DNA of 64,000 bases from Mycolicibacterium mageritense (GTDB taxonomy: Bacteria > Actinomycetota > Actinomycetes > Mycobacteriales > Mycobacteriaceae): assembly GCF_010727475.1 (NCBI RefSeq), contig NZ_AP022567.1, positions 7,812,001 through 7,876,000 of the forward strand, written 5' to 3'. How positions within the stretch are numbered: position 1 is the stretch's first letter; the number at the start of each line of letters is the position of its first letter. Positions 43,506 to 52,061 of this stretch are shown here, piece by piece. Below the pieces are notes generated by a model, which searched no databases, had not been told where the DNA came from, and worked only from the letters and a program-made list of their open reading frames with translations. The translations under genes were made by a program, and so were the position numbers.

Positions 43506-44114
43506 CTACTTCTTGCCGCCGAGCAGGCCACCGAGGATCTCGCCGATGGCGTTGCCCTGGCCGCCGCCGAGCACGCTGCCGAGGATGCTGCCCAGCGGGT
43601 TGTTGCCGCCGGAGGAGCCCTGCGACGCGCCACCCAGGATGCTGCCGAGGATGTCGCCGAGGCCACCACCGGAGGACTGCGCCTGCGCCTGTGCCGGCTC
43701 GGCGTTCTTCTGCGCGAACTGCTTGCCGATGTAGGCGAGCACGATCGGAGCCAGGATCGGCAACAGCTGCTTGACGAGGCCGCCGCCGGCGCCTCCGGTG
43801 CCCGCCAAAGCCGAGGCCACCGAATCGCTGTTGTTGCCACCGAAGATGTGCGCGACGAGCTGGTCGCCTTCCTTCTCGTCGACGTCGTTGACGTTGACGC
43901 CGCCGTCGAGCAGTCCGCTCGCGGCCTGCTGGGTGACCGCCGATTCGAGCTTGCTTGAGTCGATCTCGTTGGATTCGACGTTTTGCTGCAGACCGCCGAC
44001 GAGCGCCGGGACCAGCGTCTTGATCGCGTTGTTCACCTCGCCTTCATCGGCGCCAAGCTTGTTCGCAATGTCCGCGACAGGGATCTGCGCGAAAAGTTCG
44101 TCGAGACCGGCCAT
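43506..44114 (-). CDS. DUF937 domain-containing protein
   Basis: A 202-residue protein. The N-terminal DUF937 domain (about residues 1-130) has LDELFAQIPVADIANKLGAD and LVPALVGGLQQNVES; the C-terminal 70 residues are Gly/Ser/Gln-rich with repeated GSILGG and GSVLGGG units, probably disordered and possibly self-associating. No signal peptide. ATG 44114 has a GAAGGTGGG ribosome binding site. Function is not known for the family. Confidence 0.85.
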   Translation of the reverse strand: MAGLDELFAQIPVADIANKLGADEGEVNNAIKTLVPALVGGLQQNVESNEIDSSKLESAVTQQAASGLLDGGVNVNDVDEKEGDQLVAHIFGGNNSDSVASALAGTGGAGGGLVKQLLPILAPIVLAYIGKQFAQKNAEPAQAQAQSSGGGLGDILGSILGGASQGSSGGNNPLGSILGSVLGGGQGNAIGEILGGLLGGKK

Positions 44115-44209
44115 TTTTCCCACCTTCGTTGCTGGCGAACTGTGTGCTCGCCGACGACACTAGTCGAATTTGATCTTGTCCCACAGGCGTTCCGCGCGCG
44201 CAGATCCGA

Positions 44210-45460
44210 TCAGCCCAGCGCGTCGGTTTCCAGCGTTACCCCCGCCGCAGGCAGCCGCGCCAGCAGCGCCTCACCCATCGCGGCGGCAGGCGTGAGCACG
44301 CCGCGAAGCTCCGAAAGTTTGTCGCGATCCTGCGCCAGGGCCAACCCGCACTCCCCCAACAACACCGCGGTGGCCTTGTAGCCCGGGTCGCCCTGCTGCG
44401 CCATGGTCGCCACGTAGCGGGCGCCCGACGACGTCGTGGTGTAGGTCTCGACGCGGTAATGCCCCTTCTCGCGGGTCTGTTCGCTGGGGCCGGTGCCGGG
44501 CTTGGGCGCCAGCCGCTCGACGAGGGCGGACGGCAACCGGTCGAAGTACCGCCCGCCGAGGCCGAGCGTTACGGCGTTGGATCCGGTCACCAGGGCAGCG
44601 GCCACCGGTGCCACGACCGACCGACCAAGGCTCATCTGCTCGGCATACTCGAACCGGCGGCCGTAGGCGTAATCCAGTAAAGCGTTGCTGCGCCGCACGA
44701 TTCGAGTGTTGGGACCGGCCATCGCAAACGCACCGGTCCAGTATCCGGCCAGTTCGGGAGCGATCTCCGCACCCCTGCGCCACCGCACGTCGGGCTGGCC
44801 ACCGAGCTCGGGTTCGGCGGCGCGATCCGGGCTCAACGTGTAGGGATCGTTCATCAACCGGCGGGATTCGGGATCTTCCGATGCCGTGCGCAGCACCTCG
44901 AACATCGATGCGACCGTGCCGCCCGACACCCCGCCTGCGAAGGTACGGACCACCAGGTTGGTGTCGCCCAGGTCGCCCGCGCCGTCGGCGAGCGCGCGGC
45001 GGTACAACGCGTAGACGGTGAGATCGGATGGGACGGAATCGAATCCGCACGAGTGCACGATGCGCGCACCGGTGTCGGCCGCTTGCTTGTGGTGCAGGTC
45101 GATGCTGCTGCGGATGAACATCGTCTCACCGGTGAGGTCGGCATAATCGGTGCCCGCCGCGGCACACGCCGCCACCAGCGGCAGCCCGTATTTCGTGTAG
45201 GGCCCGACTGTCGTCACCACCACCTGGGTGCGAGCTGCCATGGCGTCGAGGGTCGACGGCGCCGACGCGTCGGCGACGATCAAAGGCCAGTCCTGCGCAC
45301 CCGCGCCGAGGGTGTCGCGCACCGCGCGCAACCGGTCCTCGGAGCGGCCGGCCAGCGCGATGCAGGTGGTTCCCGCGGCGGTGGCCAGATACTCGGCGGT
45401 CAGTTTGCCTGCGAATCCCGTCGCGCCGTACAGCACCAGGTCGAATTCACGCTGCGTCAC
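44210..45460 (-). CDS. Trans-acting enoyl reductase/saccharopine dehydrogenase family protein
   Basis: A 416-residue Rossmann protein equivalent to Rv2449c. The NAD(P) motif is FDLVLYGATGFAGKLTAEYL (about residues 6-25); conserved TTVGPYTKYGLPLVAACAAA and DLTGETMFIR follow, then CGFDSVPSDL. Homologs include the Rv2953 enoyl reductase of phenolic glycolipid synthesis, but most paralogs have unknown substrates. It starts (GTG) 10 bp after the S9 peptidase gene, so the two are probably cotranscribed. Confidence 0.87.
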   Translation of the reverse strand: MTQREFDLVLYGATGFAGKLTAEYLATAAGTTCIALAGRSEDRLRAVRDTLGAGAQDWPLIVADASAPSTLDAMAARTQVVVTTVGPYTKYGLPLVAACAAAGTDYADLTGETMFIRSSIDLHHKQAADTGARIVHSCGFDSVPSDLTVYALYRRALADGAGDLGDTNLVVRTFAGGVSGGTVASMFEVLRTASEDPESRRLMNDPYTLSPDRAAEPELGGQPDVRWRRGAEIAPELAGYWTGAFAMAGPNTRIVRRSNALLDYAYGRRFEYAEQMSLGRSVVAPVAAALVTGSNAVTLGLGGRYFDRLPSALVERLAPKPGTGPSEQTREKGHYRVETYTTTSSGARYVATMAQQGDPGYKATAVLLGECGLALAQDRDKLSELRGVLTPAAAMGEALLARLPAAGVTLETDALG

Positions 45461-45470
45461 CGCTCCGACG

Positions 45471-47444
45471 CTACCCGAGCAGTTCGGGGAGCTGAACCTC
45501 CTCGCCGCGCAGATGCCGGCCGAGGAAGGCCGTCACCACCTGGTACCAGATCTTGGCGTGTTGCGGCGCCAGCACCCAGTGGTTCTCGGTCGGGTAGTAG
45601 AGGAACCGGTGCGGGCTCTCGCCGTTCTCGTCGGCCGGCAGACCGGATTCGGTGAGCAGTTCGTACCACAGCCGCAGGGCCTCCCCGATGGGCACGCGGT
45701 AGTCCCTGTCGCCGTGGATCACCAGCATCGGCGTGTTGATCCGGGCTACGTGCTGATGCGGCGAATTACGTTGTGTCATTTCGGGTGTCATCTCGCGTGC
45801 CCACCAGTACGCGCCATCGGTGGTCGGCCCGAACTGGTCGAGCGCCCACAGGCTCGCGTGCGTGACGATCGCGTCGAACCGGTCGGTCTGACCCGCGATC
45901 CAGTTGGCCATGTAGCCACCGAACGAACCGCCCATCGCGGCGGTCCTGGACTCGTCGATCCGCGGATGCTCGCACGCGGCGTCGACCGCGGACATGAGGT
46001 CGGTATAGGGCTCGGCGCCCCAGGCACCCCAACCGCGCTGGACGAACTGCTGGCCGTAGCCCGTCGACAGCCCCGGGTCCGGCATCAGCACCGCGTAGCC
46101 GTGCGCGGTCAGCAGCCACGGGTTCCACCGCCAGTGCCAGGTGTTCCAGCTCCCCAACGGCCCCCCGTGGATCCAGAGCACCAGTTCGGCCGGCTCGTCC
46201 CCGGCCGGCAGCGTGAGCCAGGATCTGATCGGGGTGCCGTCGGCCGCGGTGGCGGTCAGCTCGGTGAGGGTTCCGGGGAGTTCGGGCAGATCCACGCACC
46301 GCAGTTCGGTCACGGTGCCGTCCGGGTCGAGCCGGACGGGATGCGGCGGCACGGCGTAGGAACTGCGCAGCGCGTAGATGATTCCGCCGGGGGCCGGGCA
46401 CACATCGGTGTAGGCGTAGTCGTCGTCGGTGAGCTTGGCGACGGCGCCGCTGCGCGGATCGACCGTGAAGATCGGGCGGCGCCCGGCCTCGTCGGCGGTG
46501 ACGATCAGCGCCGACGAGTCCGCGGCCCATGCCACCGACGCGGGCCAACGATCCCAGGCCGCGGTGAGTTCGACGGGTTCTTCCCCGAAGCGCATGCAGC
46601 ACAAGGTGATCCGCGGCGCGGTCGTGGGCGTCGAATGGGTCTCCCTGGTGAATGCCACCGCACTGCCGTCGGGCGCGATGGCGGGGTGCTCGAGTTCGGC
46701 GCCGGGTTCCTCGGCGATGGTCGTGCGGGTTCCGGTGCCGCGGTCGATCCGGACCAGGATGGAGCGATTGGCCGCACCCGGCCCGGGGACGTGCCACGAC
46801 GTGACGACGAAGTCACCGTCGGCGCCGACGTCGAAAGCCGTCTCGCGCAACGCCGCACCGGGATGCGTGGTGAGGTCGGTCGGCCCGTCGACGTCGATGA
46901 GGTGAGGCTGGTCGGGACCGAGGTCGTGATCCCAGAACCGGACCGGATAACCGGTGTGCAGCACCGCCGACACCGCGTTGTCCTTGCGCCGGCCCCGCAG
47001 CGCCTTGTCGTCGGAGATGCTCTCGGCCGACGCCAGTAGCGCCGCGCTGACCACCGTGACGTCGGCGTCCCGCGCGCTCACCGCGCCGCTGACTCCGCCC
47101 GGCATGGCCAACTCCACCACGGCCTCACCGCCTGCAGCGGGCAACCGCCACAGCGCTGTGGGCGGCTTGTCCTCGGTGTCTCCCTGCGCCGGACGCGCGG
47201 AGAGAAACAGCAGGTCGCCGCCGCTGGTGAACGCCGGCGCGGACTCGCCTTTGGCGCCGTGGGTCAGCCGTCGCGCGGGCTGTTCGCCGCGGGTATCCAA
47301 TTCCCAGATCGCCGTGACGAATTCAGTGCGTTTGTCGTTGAGCACGCTGACCGTGGTGACCAGTCGCGAACCGTCCGGCGACACCGCCAGCCCCGATACC
47401 CGGGGCAGCGCAAGGTATTCGTCGAGATCGTGGAACGGCGTCAT
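45471..47444 (-). CDS. S9 family prolyl oligopeptidase-type peptidase
   Basis: A 657-residue serine peptidase. An N-terminal beta-propeller (about residues 1-400) is followed by an alpha/beta hydrolase domain. Catalytic Ser is in AMGGSFGGYMANWI (about residue 505), Asp in VIHGDRDYRVPIGEALRL (about 588) and His in YPTENHWVLAP (about 625). No signal peptide is seen, so it is probably cytoplasmic and cuts short peptides or acyl-peptides. ATG 47444 is preferred over GTG 47450. It precedes the enoyl reductase-like gene. Confidence 0.92.
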   Translation of the reverse strand: MTPFHDLDEYLALPRVSGLAVSPDGSRLVTTVSVLNDKRTEFVTAIWELDTRGEQPARRLTHGAKGESAPAFTSGGDLLFLSARPAQGDTEDKPPTALWRLPAAGGEAVVELAMPGGVSGAVSARDADVTVVSAALLASAESISDDKALRGRRKDNAVSAVLHTGYPVRFWDHDLGPDQPHLIDVDGPTDLTTHPGAALRETAFDVGADGDFVVTSWHVPGPGAANRSILVRIDRGTGTRTTIAEEPGAELEHPAIAPDGSAVAFTRETHSTPTTAPRITLCCMRFGEEPVELTAAWDRWPASVAWAADSSALIVTADEAGRRPIFTVDPRSGAVAKLTDDDYAYTDVCPAPGGIIYALRSSYAVPPHPVRLDPDGTVTELRCVDLPELPGTLTELTATAADGTPIRSWLTLPAGDEPAELVLWIHGGPLGSWNTWHWRWNPWLLTAHGYAVLMPDPGLSTGYGQQFVQRGWGAWGAEPYTDLMSAVDAACEHPRIDESRTAAMGGSFGGYMANWIAGQTDRFDAIVTHASLWALDQFGPTTDGAYWWAREMTPEMTQRNSPHQHVARINTPMLVIHGDRDYRVPIGEALRLWYELLTESGLPADENGESPHRFLYYPTENHWVLAPQHAKIWYQVVTAFLGRHLRGEEVQLPELLG

Positions 47445-47469
47445 GATCACCCACGGTAGCGGCGCCGGG

Positions 47470-48081
47470 TCAGACCACCTGGGTGACCTGGCCGGTGGTG
47501 TCCGCGCGAACCTGCTTGCTGCTCCGGTCGCTGTCGACGTTGATGAACATGATCACGTTCTCGTCGAACGGCAGGTTGCGTTTGATGCTCACGGTCTGCA
47601 CGGTGCCGTCCTTGACCTCACTCGCCGGGACTGCGGCCTCGATCGCCGTGGCGATGGCGCTCGTCGGGACGTCGGTGATCGCGAACAGATTCTGCTGCAG
47701 CGCTTCGGTGTCGTCGTCGTAGTCGACTGGGCGCGACGGCCCGACGGTGCCCGCGGTGTAGCTCCATTGGTTCAGCTCGGTCGGAGCGTTGGGGTCGACG
47801 GCCTGGACGGTGAGGGCCGACGGACTGATGGTCATCTCCACCACCTGCATCGGATTCGCGCCGACCTTCTCGGATATCGCCGCGAGGGCATTGTCCATAC
47901 CTTCCGCGGTGAGCAGGTTCCCCGAAACCGCTTCGGTGATCTTCTCCGTGCCTGAGGACACCACCTTTTCCGCGGCATCCGAGGCGACATCCCTGAGCTC
48001 GGTGACCTTCGAGCAGCCGCTCAGTGCAGAAGCTGCGATCGCCGCAGCGGTGAGCGTGATGCCGAAGCGGGTGAATCTCAT
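47470..48081 (-). CDS. Probable secreted lipoprotein
   Basis: A roughly 203-residue protein with a lipoprotein signal peptide: basic MRFTRFG, hydrophobic ITLTAAAIAASA, then lipobox ALSGC giving a lipidated Cys at about residue 22. The mature part is Asp/Thr-rich and includes NPMQVVEMTISPSALTVQAV and a C-terminal MFINVDSDR strand. It resembles mycobacterial envelope lipoproteins but no specific family was recognised. The start may be ATG 48081 (chosen) or ATG 48093. Expected location is the cell envelope. Confidence 0.82.
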   Translation of the reverse strand: MRFTRFGITLTAAAIAASALSGCSKVTELRDVASDAAEKVVSSGTEKITEAVSGNLLTAEGMDNALAAISEKVGANPMQVVEMTISPSALTVQAVDPNAPTELNQWSYTAGTVGPSRPVDYDDDTEALQQNLFAITDVPTSAIATAIEAAVPASEVKDGTVQTVSIKRNLPFDENVIMFINVDSDRSSKQVRADTTGQVTQVV

Positions 48082-48189
48082 CAGTTCTCTCATTCTGTTC
48101 TGTTGTCGGGTCGGCAACAGCGTGCCGCCGCGAGCACGCTACCGATCCCAACTCCGGTAGTGGGAACCACCTTTGGTTACTGTCGACGG

Positions 48190-49332
48190 ATGGCAGCGCC
48201 GATGCTCGTGGTGGGGGCCGGGATCACGGGCCTCGCGACGGCCGTCGCCCTCCAGCGGCGCGGATTCGAGGTGAGCGTCGTCGAGGCGCGTGCCGACGTC
48301 TCGTCCGGCACCGGAATCAGCATCTGGCCCAACGCTCTTGCGGCGCTCGACGAGATCGGGTTGGGCGACGCGGTGCGCGCCGCGGGCGGCCGCGTCACGG
48401 CGGGGGCAGTGCGCTGGCACGACGGCACGTGGCTGCGGCGCCCGGCGGCGGACCGCATGGTCCGCGCCCTGGGTGAGCCGCTCGTGGTGATCCGCCGAGC
48501 CGCCCTCACCGGCATCCTGACGGCGGCCCTGCATCCGGGCACGGTCGAGTACGGGGTTGCCGTGCAGACAATCGACGCCGACGGCACCCGGGTGGAGTTG
48601 ACCGACGGCTCCGTCCGGACCGCTGCGGCGGTGATCGGCGCGGACGGCGTCGATTCGGTGGTGGCCCGCCATCTCAACGGGCCGTTGCCCCGCCGCTACG
48701 CGGGCTATACCGCGTGGCGCGGTGTCGCCGAACACGTCATCGCCCCGGAGTTGGCGGGCGAGACCATGGGCGCGGGCATCGAAGTCGGTCATGTCCCCCT
48801 CGGACTCGACCACACGTATTGGTTCGCGACGCAACGCGCACCGCAGGGCCAGGTCGCCGTGCGCGGCGAGCTGGCGCACCTGCGGCAGCTGTTCGGCGCG
48901 TGGGCGGAGCCCATCCCGACACTGCTCGCCACCACGGAGCCCGACGAGCTGTTGCGCAACGATCTCTACGATCGGGTGCCGGCCCGGCATTGGGCGCGTG
49001 GACGCGTGGTGGTCGCCGGGGACGCCGCTCACCCGATGCGCCCGCATCTGGGGCAGGGCGGGTGTCAGGGCCTCGAGGATGCGGCCGTCCTCGCCGCGTT
49101 GGTCGGCCGGGAGAGGGATGTGGCCGCGGCGTTCGAGCGGTTCGAGTCACGACGGCGCCGCCGGGTTTCGGCGATCGTGCGCGAATCACGGATGATCGGC
49201 CGCATCGTGAACCTGCGTCCCGCAGTTCTCAGCGCCGTGGCGGCACGCGCCACCGTGCTGGTTCCCGAGCCGGTGCTCACCCGGCATCTGGCATCCATCG
49301 CCGCGTATTCGGCGTTCCAGCCGGTGCGGTGA
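48190..49332 (+). CDS. FAD-dependent monooxygenase
   Basis: A 380-residue group A flavin monooxygenase. The dinucleotide motif is MLVVGAGITGLATAVALQRR (about residues 5-24), the DG-type motif is AAVIGADGVDSVVARHL (about residues 152-168), and the GD motif is VVVAGDAAHPMRPHLGQGG (about residues 275-293). Aromatic or polyketide hydroxylation is usual for the group; the substrate is unknown. It converges on rpfE with a 3-bp gap. Confidence 0.9.
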   Translation: MAAPMLVVGAGITGLATAVALQRRGFEVSVVEARADVSSGTGISIWPNALAALDEIGLGDAVRAAGGRVTAGAVRWHDGTWLRRPAADRMVRALGEPLVVIRRAALTGILTAALHPGTVEYGVAVQTIDADGTRVELTDGSVRTAAAVIGADGVDSVVARHLNGPLPRRYAGYTAWRGVAEHVIAPELAGETMGAGIEVGHVPLGLDHTYWFATQRAPQGQVAVRGELAHLRQLFGAWAEPIPTLLATTEPDELLRNDLYDRVPARHWARGRVVVAGDAAHPMRPHLGQGGCQGLEDAAVLAALVGRERDVAAAFERFESRRRRRVSAIVRESRMIGRIVNLRPAVLSAVAARATVLVPEPVLTRHLASIAAYSAFQPVR

Positions 49333-49335
49333 CGC

Positions 49336-49824
49336 TCAGCGAGGGGTTCCGAGAGCGGTCAGCGGGCCGAGCAGCGACGAGCACAGCTGGCGCAGGTCGA
49401 CGATGCCGAGCACACTGCCGGGCCTGACCGCGCCGCATCCCGTGGGGGCGGTCGCGGCGGGAGCACCCCATCCGGCCGGGGCGCCGCCCTGCGCGCCGCA
49501 CTTCGGCCACGCTCCGATGCCCTGCGTGGCCAAGACGTTCTCGGCGACCCGGATCTGTTCTTCGCGCGTAGCGGTGGCCGGCGACCCGACACCGCCGTGC
49601 GCGGCCCACGTGGTCGGCTTGAACTGCAATCCGCCGTAGTGGCCGTTGCCGGTGTTCGTCGACCAGTTGCCGCCGGACTCGCATTGAGCGATGGCGTCCC
49701 AGTTGACCGTGTCGGCGTTCGCGGTCGCCATGGCGGAACCGGACAGCGTCATCGGGGCCAGTGCGAGCGCGCCGCTCACTGCGGTGAGCCAGAAACCCCT
49801 GGTTACAGCCCTACGAATGGTCAT
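49336..49824 (-). CDS. rpfE: Resuscitation-promoting factor, RpfE-like
   Basis: A 162-residue secreted muralytic enzyme. A signal peptide (about residues 1-37, ending near ATANA) is followed by the Rpf domain VNWDAIAQCESGGNWSTNTG with the catalytic Glu (about residue 49), then HYGGLQFKPTTWAAHGG. A proline/alanine-rich C-terminal tail (about 110-140) resembles RpfE. It cleaves peptidoglycan during growth and reactivation. A CRP-like site and the 5' region lie upstream. The neighbouring short Rpf gene is an obvious paralog. Confidence 0.95.
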   Translation of the reverse strand: MTIRRAVTRGFWLTAVSGALALAPMTLSGSAMATANADTVNWDAIAQCESGGNWSTNTGNGHYGGLQFKPTTWAAHGGVGSPATATREEQIRVAENVLATQGIGAWPKCGAQGGAPAGWGAPAATAPTGCGAVRPGSVLGIVDLRQLCSSLLGPLTALGTPR

Positions 49825-49907
49825 CTCGCGGTCCTTCCCCGACCTTCGACACCAGGACCGACACCAGCGAGATCACGTTTCTGCATCAGCGCGGTCACTG
49901 TTTACGT

Positions 49908-49925
49908 CGTGTGACCAACCTCACC
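49908..49925 (-). promoter_or_regulatory. Putative CRP binding site upstream of rpfE
   Basis: GGTGAGGTTGGTCACACG (minus strand) matches the mycobacterial CRP consensus TGTGA-N2-T-N2-GTCACA at every defined base except the first. It lies 84-101 bases before the rpfE ATG. In M. tuberculosis CRP (Rv3676) activates rpfA, so cAMP control of this paralog is a reasonable prediction. Confidence 0.55.
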
Positions 49926-50034
49926 TGTTACAGGGGTGGCGAAAGTTTTTTTCGAGGCTTGAGCAACGCTTGATCCTCATGAGTCCGGTCGGGCCCATGG
50001 GGCGAGGCAGCAAGGAGTGGAACAAGAGAAAGCA

Positions 50035-50063
50035 AACGGCACCGGGGCGAACCCGGTGCCGTT
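50035..50063 (-). terminator. Intrinsic terminator after the short rpf gene
   Basis: AACGGCACCGGG and its exact complement form a perfect 12-bp stem (50035-50046 with 50052-50063) closed by a five-base loop. On the minus strand it is followed by TGCTTTCTCTTG. It lies 33 bp after the short rpf stop codon, separating it from rpfE. Confidence 0.85.
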
Positions 50064-50096
50064 GCGAGCCAGAATCCTGGCGGAAATATCGATCGG

Positions 50097-50420
50097 CTAG
50101 CCGCGCTTACCGCACACCGGCCACGCGCCGATGCCCTGCGAGCGCAGCACGTTCTCGGCGACGCGGATCTGCTCCGAGCGCGACGCATTGTGGGGCGAAC
50201 CGGACCCACCGTTGGCACGCCAGGTGCTCATGGTGAACTGCAGGCCGCCGTAGTACCCGTTACCGGTGTTGATCGCCCAGTTGCCGCCCGATTCGCAGGC
50301 CGCAACGGCGTCCCAGTTAACGCTGTCCGCATTGGCGGTGCCGGCGCCCAGCGCGATCGGAGCAACAGCGAGCGCTCCGGCGATGATGCCCAGCCCAAAC
50401 GTCTTGCGGATGTTCTTCAC
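50097..50420 (-). CDS. Short resuscitation-promoting factor
   Basis: A 107-residue Rpf: signal peptide (about residues 1-30; IRKTFGLGIIAGALAVAPIA, ending near TANA) followed directly by the Rpf domain VNWDAVAACESGGNWAINTG (catalytic Glu about residue 42), YYGGLQFTMSTWRANGG and a C-terminal IGAWPVCGKRG. It is a minimal Rpf with no extension, whereas its neighbour has a Pro/Ala tail. The GTG at 50420 has an AAAGGA ribosome binding site; a longer in-frame extension through the GC-rich leader is not supported. The pair is probably a duplication. Confidence 0.93.
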   Translation of the reverse strand: MKNIRKTFGLGIIAGALAVAPIALGAGTANADSVNWDAVAACESGGNWAINTGNGYYGGLQFTMSTWRANGGSGSPHNASRSEQIRVAENVLRSQGIGAWPVCGKRG

Positions 50421-50622
50421 TTCATTCCTTTCGCCAAGCGCGCGCCATCGGCACCCGCTCACGCGGGCGCGACTGCCGGAATCCGGGCAGGAGGAGTTGG
50501 TTCGTGCCGTCTCGGTCAGGCACGAAAGGGGTGGCCAGAACGCCCTGCCGGGACCGCGTCCCGGCTCCCGCTTGGGCGCTGTCGCCGCCGCGGCCCCACT
50601 CACACGCAGGTTCGTGGTTTTG
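50421..50622 (-). promoter_or_regulatory. Structured leader of the short rpf gene
   Basis: This GC-rich segment has three clear stem-loops on the minus strand: CGTGCC/GGCACG, TGCC(C)GG/CCGGCA and GCCCGC-GTGA-GCGGGT, the last about 40 bases before the GTG. The arrangement suggests a structured 5' UTR. Rpf genes in Actinobacteria can be riboswitch-controlled, but the c-di-AMP riboswitch core was not recognised here. Confidence 0.4.
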
Positions 50623-50652
50623 AAATTATTTGCTCCGTTTCGGAGACGTCAG
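50623..50652 (-). promoter_or_regulatory. Candidate rpf promoter with internal dyad
   Basis: On the minus strand CTGACG (50652-50647) and TAATTT (50628-50623) are separated by 18 bases, a plausible -35/-10 pair. The spacer holds a CTCCG-AAA-CGGAG inverted repeat (50633-50645) that could be a regulator site. The start of transcription would be near 50616, giving a leader of about 200 nt. Confidence 0.35.
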
Positions 50653-51480
50653 GGACGGTACAAAGGTCTCGAACAGAAGTCATATCGATCTACAAGCGAT
50701 AGCGGAAAGATCACGAGCAGATAACGAGACGATGAGAGAATCGTTTATGCAGGTCAACTCTTACTTTTGCGGATCGGGCGATTGACCAGCGCCGCGTACC
50801 AAACGTGAGGTATATCACCGGCATTTTGTGAGCTGGGCCACCAGAATTCGCCGAACCGTCCGCCGAGTTGGCGCCCACCTCGACCCAAAAGCGCTGGTAG
50901 ATGCCATCAGCGAGTGTTATCGTGCGCCGACCAGGTCAACAGTTCGCTGCAGCACAACAGCCACGACGCCTCGCAGTAGAACCCAATTCTGCTGCCCGAC
51001 AGAGTATTACGACTCGACGACGGGAAGCGCGAGGTGCGGCGTCACGGTTGCCCATCCGCTGCCGTTGGCAGGTATAGCATTGTGTATCAACAGTTTTCAC
51101 GAGCACACAACAGTCGCGCAACGCCCGCGACAGTGCCGGCCCGCGACCCGACCGCCACACGGCGACGGCCACCTCGCCAAAATGCGACCGTGATCACCGG
51201 TTCTTCGGTGCTTTTTCCTTGGTTTCTCGTGGCGGAAATGCCCACGATTCCAGCGCAATCACCCAGTTTCAACGTGAAAACCGCTTGATGCCAACGGTTT
51301 TCGATTCCCACCCGCGGAGGTGCGGGATGCGCCCAGGCGGATTCGCGAATGGCGGGGCGGAATTCTGACAGAGAGTTAGATGAACGAAGTATTGCTGATT
51401 AATATCGGAACGATAAATTCACTCTGAGAACGTGTCGAATTCGCAATTTGCTGGGCGGTGCACAGCCGTTCGGGCGAGGC
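50653..51480. other. Non-coding interval, visibly less GC-rich than its flanks
   Basis: About 830 bp between rpf and mobA without a convincing gene. It is clearly richer in A and T than its surroundings in several stretches (for example 50660-50830 and 51200-51440). Open frames exist, such as 50828-51193 on the plus strand, but they lack a ribosome binding site, domain or mycobacterial third-position GC bias. A GAAAACCG/CGGTTTTC stem-loop lies at 51276-51302. Nucleoid-protein binding, decayed horizontally acquired DNA or an unannotated small RNA are all possible. Confidence 0.5.
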
Positions 51481-52050
51481 TCAGCTGAGGTCTGCTGCGG
51501 TGTTGACGTTGGTCAACGAACGCTGGTCGGCGGGCAGCACGATGCGTTGAGTGTCGACAGTCTCGGCCAGCGCGCGCATGCTGCGCTCCCCGGCGGCCAC
51601 GAGGGACGCGATCTGCTCGGTCAGCGCGCTGCGATAGATACCGGCCAGGTAGTGGTCGCGACCGTCCCAGGGCAACACGATGTCTGCCCCCAGTCGCACC
51701 GCTGGGCCGGCCAGTTCGTCGATGAGGTCGGCCGACAGGTACGGCATGTCGACCGCGCAGACGAACGCGAGCTCACGCCCGGCTGCCCCGGCCGCACGCA
51801 AGCCGCGCCCGGTCGCGACGAGCGGGCCGACACCGCGCACGTCGTCACGCAGGATCTGCGCATCGACATGCGGCAGCGGCTGGCCGGGAGCGGCGATGAC
51901 GAAGACCGGATCGCACCGGACCCGCACGGCCGCGACCACCCGCTCAAGAAGCGTCGAACCTTCGAAGGGCAACGTGGCCTTGTCCCGTCCCATGCGCCGG
52001 GATGCCCCGCCTGCCAACACCACTGCAGCCAACGGGATGGGGTGCGTCAC
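51481..52050 (-). CDS. mobA: Molybdenum cofactor guanylyltransferase
   Basis: A 189-residue nucleotidyltransferase that attaches GMP to molybdopterin. The N-terminal loop VVLAGGASRRMGRDKATLPF (about residues 10-29) is diagnostic, VCAVDMPYLS (about residue 100) gives the metal-binding Asp, and VNTAADL is the usual ending. The Mo hydroxylase at 3.6-7.4 kb would normally use the cytosine form of the cofactor, so this enzyme need not serve it. It lies 11 bp after korB. Confidence 0.93.
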   Translation of the reverse strand: MTHPIPLAAVVLAGGASRRMGRDKATLPFEGSTLLERVVAAVRVRCDPVFVIAAPGQPLPHVDAQILRDDVRGVGPLVATGRGLRAAGAAGRELAFVCAVDMPYLSADLIDELAGPAVRLGADIVLPWDGRDHYLAGIYRSALTEQIASLVAAGERSMRALAETVDTQRIVLPADQRSLTNVNTAADLS

Positions 52051-52061
52051 CCCTACAGAAC

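Noticed and set aside
50421..50622. c-di-AMP (ydaO-type) riboswitch before rpf
   Set aside because: Strong hairpins exist, but the conserved segments of this riboswitch could not be placed in the right order.
50828..51193. Plus-strand frame of 121 codons in the rpf-mobA gap
   Set aside because: No ribosome binding site, no recognisable domain, no mycobacterial third-position GC bias, and high Ser/Thr/Arg content typical of a chance frame.
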